6,903 nt of DNA, from positions 1 to 6,903 of the forward strand of contig SKXS01000069.1 of assembly GCA_007128345.1 (NCBI GenBank), given 5' to 3'. The stretch comes from Spirochaetia bacterium (lineage in GTDB: Bacteria; Spirochaetota; Spirochaetia; PWKH01). Each line of letters begins with the position of its first letter. The first letter of the stretch is position 1. Both the position numbers and the translations under genes were made by a program. Positions 1 to 4,258 of the stretch are shown piece by piece. A model generated the notes under the pieces. That model saw only the letters and a program-made list of their open reading frames with translations, was not told the origin of the DNA and made no database searches.

Positions 1-4
1 GATT

Positions 5-10
5 CCTCCT
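5..10 (-). promoter_or_regulatory. Shine-Dalgarno of a leftward gene beginning outside the window
   Basis: Read on the minus strand this is AGGAGG inside ATAAGGAGGAATC, a near-perfect ribosome binding site. Only four bases remain before the window edge, so the start codon it serves must lie just outside. The leftward gene is therefore divergent from the regulator at 173. A weak promoter for it could be TTGTTT (46-51) and TATACA (22-27) on the minus strand, with an 18-base spacer. Confidence 0.6.
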
Positions 11-42
11 TATAGTACCTTTGTATACTCATGCTACCACGG

Positions 43-77
43 AAAAAACAACTGCCCAAGAAAAAACTTGCAGTTGT
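43..77 (-). terminator. Leftward terminator-like hairpin in a divergent control region
   Basis: The arms ACAACTGC (48-55) and GCAGTTGT (70-77) are perfectly complementary. The stem continues inward with AAG (58-60) and CTT (67-69) across a two-base bulge, closing on an A6 loop. Read leftward, the stem runs straight into a U-tract (complement of 43-48), as in an intrinsic terminator; read rightward no T-run follows. No leftward gene inside the window ends here, so it would act in the leader of the off-window gene, or the palindrome could instead be an operator. Confidence 0.45.
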
Positions 78-113
78 CTGACAGCCTACATAGATATATA
101 TACATAAAGAAGC

Positions 114-146
114 ATATTTGCCTAAATAAATATATTTGCTTAATAT
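114..146 (+). repeat. Tandem direct repeat overlapping the regulator promoter
   Basis: ATATTTGCCTAAATA (114-128) is repeated 18 bases later as ATATTTGCTTAATAT (132-146). The first eight bases are identical and most of the rest agrees. The second copy covers the -35 region of the promoter of the downstream regulator. A pair of half-sites placed this way is typical of an operator, and self-regulation by the DeoR-type protein is the natural guess, but that is inference. The AT-richness of the region raises the chance that the repeat is accidental. Confidence 0.4.
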
Positions 147-164
147 CACTTCAGATGCTATAAT
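136..164 (+). promoter_or_regulatory. Predicted promoter of the DeoR-type regulator
   Basis: A perfect TATAAT -10 box lies at 159-164, preceded by TGC, which makes an extended -10. A weak -35 box TTGCTT lies 17 bases upstream at 136-141. Transcription would begin near 171, only two or so bases before the ATG at 173, so the mRNA would be leaderless or nearly so. Confidence 0.6.
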
Positions 165-172
165 AGTCTCCT

Positions 173-1168
173 ATGCATGATACCAAAAAGAGTACAAAGG
201 AGCACACACCCCAGAGACTCAAACGCGGCGATCTGGTGATGGGAGTGCTCTACCGGTTTTCCGAAGTATTTGAGTCAAGCCAGGTGGAGGCCATCCGTGA
301 TATTTCGATCCCGATTGAAGAGCTGAGGGCCCATCTCAAAGAACGCTTCGGTGTGGACTACAGCAGCAGTCAGTGGATCTTCACACAGCTCAGGCGCTAC
401 GAGGATGAAATCGGCGCCAAGCTCTTCGAGAAAATTGCCTCCCGCAACGATAGGGACTATGAGCTTGCTCTATGTGCGAACATGCTCGAGTTCGTCCAGA
501 AGCAGCACCTCCACGTGCCCCAGAAGATCAGGGCAGCCAACGGGGTCTACGACAAGATCATCGCGTCACTGGACAGCAGGAAATCCGCTAAGAGGACGAC
601 CGTATTCCTCGGGGCAGGAAGCACGGTTTATCATCTGGCAAATATTTTCATCGAACGCCAGCTGCAGGACACCCACTCCTTCATCCTCCATACCCACAAT
701 GCAGGAATCCTTCCTGTGCTCTTCAGCCAGCATGTGGATCACTCTCGGCTCGATATATCTGTATGCGGAGGGGTCATGGACCCGGTCACCCTCACGTTGC
801 TGGGGGACCCGGATACCATGCTGGGGAACAAGCAGTTTGACTTCATCATCCAGGGAACCTCCCGGATTTACAACGGGAGCCTCTATATTGAGAGTGAGAA
901 GGAGCAGGTGGTCAAATCTGCAATTCTCCACGGATGCAGGGGATGCAAGATCCTGGTGCTCACCAAGCACGAATTCAAGGATGAGCCAATTGAGGGAATG
1001 ATGTCCTACGGAAAGATCACCGACTACGACTACGTGATCGTGCCCAGGACGGCGGATACCACGCCGAAAAAGAAGTACGAACAGCAGTACGAATCATATA
1101 TGGAGCTCTTCGAACCGGAGATACTCAACTGGAATTACTGTATCCTCAAGGTGCGCAGGCAGCACTAA
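173..1168 (+). CDS. DeoR-type sugar-sensing transcriptional regulator, atypical N-terminus
   Basis: This 331-residue protein is probably a cytoplasmic transcription factor that senses a phosphorylated sugar. Residues about 140-290 match the DeoR C-terminal sensor fold: a GAGST loop (147-151), a GG-containing strand (199-200), the segment FDFIIQGTSRIYNGSLYIES (222-241) followed by an E..VK.AIL helix, and LVLTKHEF (261-268). The N-terminal 120 residues lack the classic DeoR helix-turn-helix (no TIRRDL-like stretch). Residues about 47-100 could form a different winged helix, with IPIEELRAHL then a basic helix near SSQWIFTQLRRYE. No Shine-Dalgarno precedes the ATG; an AAAGGAG at 196-202 has no well-spaced in-frame ATG, GTG or TTG after it. 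The gene sits alone, divergent from an off-window gene which may be its target, and its stop overlaps the opposing channel gene. Sensor assignment is fairly secure; ligand and targets are unknown. Confidence 0.8.
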   Translation: MHDTKKSTKEHTPQRLKRGDLVMGVLYRFSEVFESSQVEAIRDISIPIEELRAHLKERFGVDYSSSQWIFTQLRRYEDEIGAKLFEKIASRNDRDYELALCANMLEFVQKQHLHVPQKIRAANGVYDKIIASLDSRKSAKRTTVFLGAGSTVYHLANIFIERQLQDTHSFILHTHNAGILPVLFSQHVDHSRLDISVCGGVMDPVTLTLLGDPDTMLGNKQFDFIIQGTSRIYNGSLYIESEKEQVVKSAILHGCRGCKILVLTKHEFKDEPIEGMMSYGKITDYDYVIVPRTADTTPKKKYEQQYESYMELFEPEILNWNYCILKVRRQH

Positions 1169-2169
1169 CCATCCAGATGCGCCATCTTCTTCAACGAGCT
1201 GATCTCCTCCTGCTTCCCCAGGACAATCATGCTGGTTCCTCTCCTAAGCTTCTCGGTAGAACTGGGGTTGAACCGCAGCTTGTCGTCGGGATGTCTGACT
1301 GCTATAACGATGAGGCCGGTCTTCTCAGGAATCTTTACCTGACTCAAGGTCTGGTTCACCAGCGGGGACCCCTCCTCAAGGGTCACCTCCCCCAGGTCGA
1401 GAGTGTCTTCCCCCATATGAGTAATAGCATCCAGAAAGGAAACTACGTGCGGCCTGAGCATGAGGAAGGCCATCCGGGTGCCTCCCAGCTCATTCGGTGA
1501 TATGGTGGTGTCCGCCCCGGCTTTCCGGAGCTTCTGGGGCGCATGCTTGTCGATCGCCCGGGCGACAATGTGGAGCTTTGGGTTCATCTCCCGGGCGGTG
1601 AGCACCACAAAAACATTGTCGCTGTCGGTATTCAGGCAGGTGACCAGGCCTTTTGACTGCTCGATATTCGCCTGCTTGAGCACCTCCTCCTGGGTCGCGT
1701 CCCCCCTGATCACAGGCATGCCCTGATTCATGAGTTCCTCGCATCTATCCTCGTTCTGCTCTATGAGCACGAAGTCTGCCTGATTTCTGGTGAACTGGTC
1801 GATGACGCTCATGCTCGTCTGGCTTGCCCCGCAGACAATAAAATGATCCTTCATGGCGGCTATTCTCCTTGCAATGTTCCTGTTCCGCATGGCTTTCTTG
1901 AATTCACCCTCGGCCAAAAATGAAACTATCCGGGTAAACGCGTAGGCAACGGTGCCCAACCCGCTGATAATCAGGGCTATGGTGAATATCTTGCCGGGAA
2001 CGTTCAGGTCCTGCACCTCCCGGAATCCCACGGTAGATATGGTGATGATGGTCATGTACAGCGCATCCAGGAACGAGACATCCAGCAGCACTACATACCC
2101 TGTCGTCCCTGCTGCCATTAGCAGAGCAAGCATGTAGAGAATGATGGTGATTTTCGGTCCTTCTTTCAT
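1165..2169 (-). CDS. Two-TM potassium channel with RCK (TrkA-N/TrkA-C) module
   Basis: This 334-residue protein is a likely inner-membrane K+ channel gated by ligand binding to its cytoplasmic part. Order: TM1 (about 8-29), pore helix and filter (33-51, TISTVGFREV), TM2 (about 60-85), RCK Rossmann domain (about 108-230), TrkA-C domain (about 250-334). This is the MthK-like layout, and the length is typical. Two features are unusual. The filter reads TVGFRE where the canonical form is TVGYGD. The nucleotide loop reads CGASQTS, lacking the GxGxxG glycines, although the acidic residue after strand 2 is present (LIEQNED). The start is supported by AAAGGA on the minus strand, six bases before the ATG. 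Only a weak own promoter is visible (TTGGCC 2233-2238, TACACT 2209-2214), so it may be co-transcribed with the acetyltransferase 128 bases upstream. Its stop overlaps the DeoR-type gene. Ion selectivity and ligand are not determined by sequence alone. Confidence 0.9.
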   Translation of the reverse strand: MKEGPKITIILYMLALLMAAGTTGYVVLLDVSFLDALYMTIITISTVGFREVQDLNVPGKIFTIALIISGLGTVAYAFTRIVSFLAEGEFKKAMRNRNIARRIAAMKDHFIVCGASQTSMSVIDQFTRNQADFVLIEQNEDRCEELMNQGMPVIRGDATQEEVLKQANIEQSKGLVTCLNTDSDNVFVVLTAREMNPKLHIVARAIDKHAPQKLRKAGADTTISPNELGGTRMAFLMLRPHVVSFLDAITHMGEDTLDLGEVTLEEGSPLVNQTLSQVKIPEKTGLIVIAVRHPDDKLRFNPSSTEKLRRGTSMIVLGKQEEISSLKKMAHLDG

Positions 2170-2274
2170 GGAGGTTCCTTTCCCCGTACGGTATGCCCCT
2201 GCATCATGAGTGTATCAGAGCTATCGCCTTCAGGCCAAGTACGCAAAGGTATTTTTTTTCAGTTTTACCTCTTG

Positions 2275-2296
2275 ATTCCTGCGTGCCCACAGGAAT
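2275..2296. other. Strong stem-loop just after the acetyltransferase stop codon
   Basis: ATTCCTGCG (2275-2283) pairs with CACAGGAAT (2288-2296) across a four-base loop, giving nine pairs including one G-U. It starts one base after the minus-strand stop codon. No U-run follows on the minus strand (the next bases are CAAGAGG), so it is not a standard terminator for that gene. On the plus strand TTTT follows. It may protect an mRNA 3' end or attenuate read-through into the channel gene. Confidence 0.45.
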
Positions 2297-2297
2297 T

Positions 2298-3200
2298 TTA
2301 CCAACATAGCTCGAAGAGGAGTATGCGCTTTTCAGCAAGAAATCCGCCTTTCACCAGGGCATTTTCCAAGGGACGGTTCTGTGAATCGATGTCGGCAATA
2401 ACTTGGGAGCATCCCCGCGCTTGAAGCACACCTATCCCATGATACAGAAGGTCACCCACGTATCCCCTTCCCCGCTGTTCAGGCACCACCCCAATGTAGT
2501 TGATCGCCCCAACCCCAGGTTCCAACACCTGGGGAACAACAAGTCCGGTCACTTCATTTCCTTGATAGGCCAGATACCAGTGCTCACGTGCATTGTCTAT
2601 CGAAGAGAGCTCCTCACTGTACTGTGTGGCTGCCTGCTCTTCGCCCAATTCCGTGACTGATGCGGCATCAGTCCTGTCCAGGGTATCTCTGGTGACATCC
2701 CTGACCGTCCTGATAAACAGTTCATATCCTGCCTCCCTGACAGAAACAAACCGCAGCCGCTGGTGAATTGCCCCGGAAACACTGCAGTCCCGCATGAAAC
2801 GGACCTTCTCCTGGACTACCCGCATTCCTACCTGGCTGCATAGGAGCTCGCTATACGGGGGAAGCTCATCGGTATGCAGCTGGCAGGTCACCCGCGCTGT
2901 CCCGCTATGCTTCATAATTCCCAGGCTCTCTTCAAGCAGCTTTGTTCCCGCATCCCTGTCATGCTGGGGAAGTGCGAGTCCGAATATCCTCAGTTCTCCT
3001 ATACAAGGCTGCAGGTACCCTACTCTCCCGACAGCTGTCTCACCGTCGCTTGCTATGAAGCACCATTGAGGGCGGGATATCCCGTCCGCAATGAGTCTCT
3101 CCACTCCCCGGCGAAACGAACTGTCGCAGTCAATGCTAAAAAAACGGTCCATGCTCTCTGTTGAGCAAGCTGTTACGGTTAAAGTACACCCTCTACCCAT
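2298..3200 (-). CDS. GNAT-family N-acetyltransferase, probable tandem-GNAT protein
   Basis: This protein probably transfers an acetyl group from acetyl-CoA to an unknown substrate. I place the start at ATG 3200, giving 300 residues. GGGAGG lies seven to eight bases before it, whereas the in-frame ATG at 3239 has GGAG directly abutting it, which is too close. The C-terminal half carries the GNAT core: INYIGVVPEQRGRGYVGDLL (about 233-252), where QRGRGY matches the Q/RxxGxG/A acetyl-CoA loop, followed by a helix and a second strand IADIDSQN. The N-terminal half (about 46-97) has a similar strand order but its loop (LPQHDRDAG) lacks the glycine motif, suggesting a decayed first GNAT domain. It is the upstream member of a leftward pair with the K+ channel. 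The likely promoter is at 3409-3437, possibly with a small ORF in between. Substrate cannot be predicted. Confidence 0.85.
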   Translation of the reverse strand: MGRGCTLTVTACSTESMDRFFSIDCDSSFRRGVERLIADGISRPQWCFIASDGETAVGRVGYLQPCIGELRIFGLALPQHDRDAGTKLLEESLGIMKHSGTARVTCQLHTDELPPYSELLCSQVGMRVVQEKVRFMRDCSVSGAIHQRLRFVSVREAGYELFIRTVRDVTRDTLDRTDAASVTELGEEQAATQYSEELSSIDNAREHWYLAYQGNEVTGLVVPQVLEPGVGAINYIGVVPEQRGRGYVGDLLYHGIGVLQARGCSQVIADIDSQNRPLENALVKGGFLAEKRILLFELCW

Positions 3201-3402
3201 CAATGCACCTCCCGGCTGATCCCGCAATGGAAACGACATCTCCGGTCACGCAGGAGAAGGGGCAGCCTCCCTGAATCCCCTGGGGCCTGGTCTCATGCAT
3301 GGAGATGACTGGTTCAATCTCCTTTACAATCCTCAGAGCAGCGGCAAAAGACGTTATCATGGGGTCAGGCAGCGGGTATATGGTACATCTGTAGATTTTC
3401 AT
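3193..3402 (-). CDS. Possible small ORF upstream of and overlapping the acetyltransferase
   Basis: This is a 69-codon ORF beginning MKIYRCTIYPL and ending RCIDG. I do not recognise it with confidence. In its favour, its stop overlaps the preferred acetyltransferase start by eight bases, a common translational-coupling geometry, and the amino-acid mix looks protein-like (an amphipathic stretch ITSFAAALRIVKEIE). The frame stays open upstream to 3462 without an ATG. Against it, no Shine-Dalgarno precedes the ATG, and the predicted promoter at 3409-3437 would start transcription right at this codon. It could be a leaderless small protein, a remnant of a longer gene that lost its 5' end, or simply a 5' untranslated leader of about 200 bases. 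Confidence 0.3.
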   Translation of the reverse strand: MKIYRCTIYPLPDPMITSFAAALRIVKEIEPVISMHETRPQGIQGGCPFSCVTGDVVSIAGSAGRCIDG

Positions 3403-3408
3403 CAGATT

Positions 3409-3437
3409 ATTGTATATGCCGGCAAGCAGGCTGACAA
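3409..3437 (-). promoter_or_regulatory. Predicted leftward promoter for the acetyltransferase/channel unit
   Basis: On the minus strand, -35 TTGTCA (3432-3437) and -10 TACAAT (3409-3414) are separated by exactly 17 bases; each box matches five of six consensus positions. Transcription would start near 3402, about 200 bases before the acetyltransferase start. Confidence 0.6.
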
Positions 3438-3472
3438 GGAAAAATGTTTCATACTGTTTTTCTCAGGCGCTC

Positions 3473-3501
3473 TTGTCTGCAGCATCAGGTAGTGCTATAG
3501 T
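3473..3501 (+). promoter_or_regulatory. Predicted rightward promoter for the XRE regulator
   Basis: -35 TTGTCT (3473-3478) and -10 TATAGT (3496-3501) are separated by 17 bases. Transcription would begin near 3508, giving a leader of about 29 bases before the GTG start. It faces away from the leftward promoter, with 35 bases between the two -35 boxes, and CTTGTC(A/T)GC is present as mirror-image copies at the two -35 regions. Confidence 0.6.
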
Positions 3502-3536
3502 TCTGGGTACCATACACCTTGCCAAGGAGCACGGAC

Positions 3537-3758
3537 GTGAACGTATTGATTGATTCAGTCCAGAAGATTGGGGAAATAGTAAAGGAGGAGCGCAAGCGCC
3601 AGGGCATGCTCCAGCGGGACCTAGCTGATGTGAGCGGAGTCAGCCTGCACTTTCTCTCGGACCTGGAGAAAGGCAAGCCCACGGTAGAGCTCCAGAAAGT
3701 CCTGCAGGTACTCGCCGGGCTGGGGATTGCCGTTGAACTGAAGCACACACATCCTTGA
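3537..3758 (+). CDS. Small XRE/HipB-like helix-turn-helix repressor
   Basis: This 73-residue protein is a DNA-binding repressor of the XRE (Cro/CI-type) fold. The helix-turn-helix spans about residues 25-46, with LQRDLADVSGVSLHFLSDLE and the signature ending E-K-G-K-P-T. The tail LQKVLQVLAGLGIAVEL is typical of HipB-like and Y4mF-type antitoxins. The start is chosen as GTG 3537 because AAGGAG (3524-3529) lies seven bases before it. A longer reading from TTG 3519 would put that ribosome binding site inside the gene and has none of its own. HipB-type proteins normally precede a HipA kinase toxin, but none follows here: the next 500 bases hold no such gene. It probably represses its own promoter, and perhaps the divergent acetyltransferase promoter. 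It may be a solitary regulator or the surviving half of a lost toxin-antitoxin pair. Confidence 0.85.
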   Translation: MNVLIDSVQKIGEIVKEERKRQGMLQRDLADVSGVSLHFLSDLEKGKPTVELQKVLQVLAGLGIAVELKHTHP

Positions 3759-3780
3759 TCACAATGGATATGCGTGTTTT
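3745..3780 (+). terminator. Probable intrinsic terminator of the XRE gene
   Basis: ACACACATCC (3745-3754) pairs with GGAT (3766-3769) and then, past a two-base bulge, GCGTGT (3772-3777) with one mismatch. TTT (3778-3780) follows. The left arm overlaps the end of the coding region, which is common for compact units. The stem is imperfect and the T-run short, so the call is moderate. Confidence 0.4.
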
Positions 3781-3813
3781 ACTTCAATTTCTGCATAACC
3801 TATTGCTCAAAAT

Positions 3814-3834
3814 GAACTATGTATAGTATAGTTC
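3814..3834. promoter_or_regulatory. Perfect inverted repeat, candidate operator
   Basis: GAACTAT (3814-3820) and ATAGTTC (3828-3834) are perfect complements separated by seven bases. The string TATAGTTCT found here (3827-3835) also occurs at the -10 box of the XRE promoter (3496-3504). A shared half-site suggests a binding site for the neighbouring XRE repressor, which is inference. The palindrome overlaps a possible promoter -10 at 3827-3832. Confidence 0.45.
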
Positions 3835-4024
3835 TTCTTAGGGTTTATGCAGTGTAATTATACAGCATAATTGCAGGAAATGTGCAGGGGGATAATAGAC
3901 CGGATGCATAGCCATAAAAAGATGAAAGATTATATGTAACATATGCGGTTTTTCTGATGTTATGTTACTATGGTAGTGCAGACCAAATGCGGCTGAATTG
4001 GGGAGGCCTTTACTGCTGATGTAT

Positions 4025-4070
4025 GGAATAACTGGGGAATCCCCCCGGAATAACCGGGAATTCGGATTCC
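4025..4070 (+). repeat. Four helically phased GGAAT repeats with overlapping hairpins
   Basis: GGAAT occurs at 4025, 4036, 4047 and 4057, steps of 11, 11 and 10 bases, one DNA turn each. The units at 4025-4035 (GGAATAACTGG) and 4047-4057 (GGAATAACCGG) differ at one base. An inverted copy, ATTCC, ends the block at 4066-4070 and pairs with the last GGAAT around a TCGG loop. CCCGG (4044-4048) pairs with CCGGG (4054-4058). This could be a binding array for a regulator that uses 11-bp direct repeats, or a folded RNA element. Confidence 0.5.
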
Positions 4071-4120
4071 TGATGAAACATGCCATTGCTTCTCAGCACT
4101 CAGATCAGAACCTTTGTCGG

Positions 4121-4166
4121 AAAACGGGCAGGTTGCATATGTCTCATGCAGCCGGGCTCGTTTTTT
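4121..4166 (+). terminator. Strong intrinsic terminator in the dehydratase leader
   Basis: The left arm AAAACGGGC (4121-4129) plus GGTTGCAT (4131-4138) pairs with ATGCAGCC (4146-4153) plus GCTCGTTTT (4156-4164). Seventeen pairs including two G-U are interrupted only by a small A/GG internal loop, and the loop is ATGTCTC. The T6 run is at 4161-4166. It points rightward. No gene ends within 350 bases upstream, and the dehydratase starts about 90 bases downstream, so it may end a small RNA or act as an attenuator. It is nearly symmetric and could also work leftward. Confidence 0.75.
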
Positions 4167-4210
4167 CATGGGAATTTCTCTCTTCAGGTTGCTAGCTTTT
4201 GAGCTGATCC

Positions 4211-4239
4211 TTGACGGTCTGAAGGTTTTGGAATACATG
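4211..4239 (+). promoter_or_regulatory. Possible promoter directly before the sugar dehydratase
   Basis: TTGACG (4211-4216) matches five of six -35 positions, and TACATG (4234-4239) is a poor -10 after a 17-base spacer. Transcription would begin near 4246, just ahead of the start codon. If real, the gene is transcribed independently of the terminator upstream; the weak -10 leaves this open. Confidence 0.35.
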
Positions 4240-4258
4240 GTAAAAAGTGCGGGTGCCT

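Larger units (their letters stand above)
3759..4258. other. Gene-free structured intergenic region before the sugar dehydratase
   Basis: About 500 bases lie here without a convincing gene. The left part (3780-3970) is AT-rich. The right part contains GC-rich repeats and a strong terminator. Short open frames on both strands have no ribosome binding site and run through the terminator, so I do not call them. A possible promoter is TTGCTC (3803-3808) and TATAGT (3827-3832), spacer 18. With the terminator at 4121-4166 this could define a small RNA or attenuated leader of roughly 325 bases. A weak inverted repeat GTAACATA (3936-3943) / TATGTTAC (3961-3968) is also present. Confidence 0.5.

Noticed and set aside
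566..970. Antisense ORF inside the DeoR-type regulator
   Set aside because: A shadow of the coding frame with no motif or ribosome binding site.
3239..3239. Upstream in-frame ATG as the acetyltransferase start
   Set aside because: GGAG abuts this ATG directly with no spacing, while ATG 3200 has GGGAGG at a proper distance.
3295..3492. Plus-strand 65-codon ORF opposite the small minus-strand ORF
   Set aside because: No ribosome binding site, no recognisable motif, and it runs through both predicted divergent promoters.
3519..3521. TTG as the start of the XRE protein
   Set aside because: It has no ribosome binding site and would place the AAGGAG serving GTG 3537 inside the gene.
3838..4238. 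Overlapping short ORFs on both strands in the gap before the dehydratase
   Set aside because: They lack ribosome binding sites, overlap one another, cross the repeat array, and two of the three also cross the strong terminator.
4000..4258. ops/JUMPstart element upstream of the glycan gene
   Set aside because: I looked for a GGCGGTAG-like core and found none.
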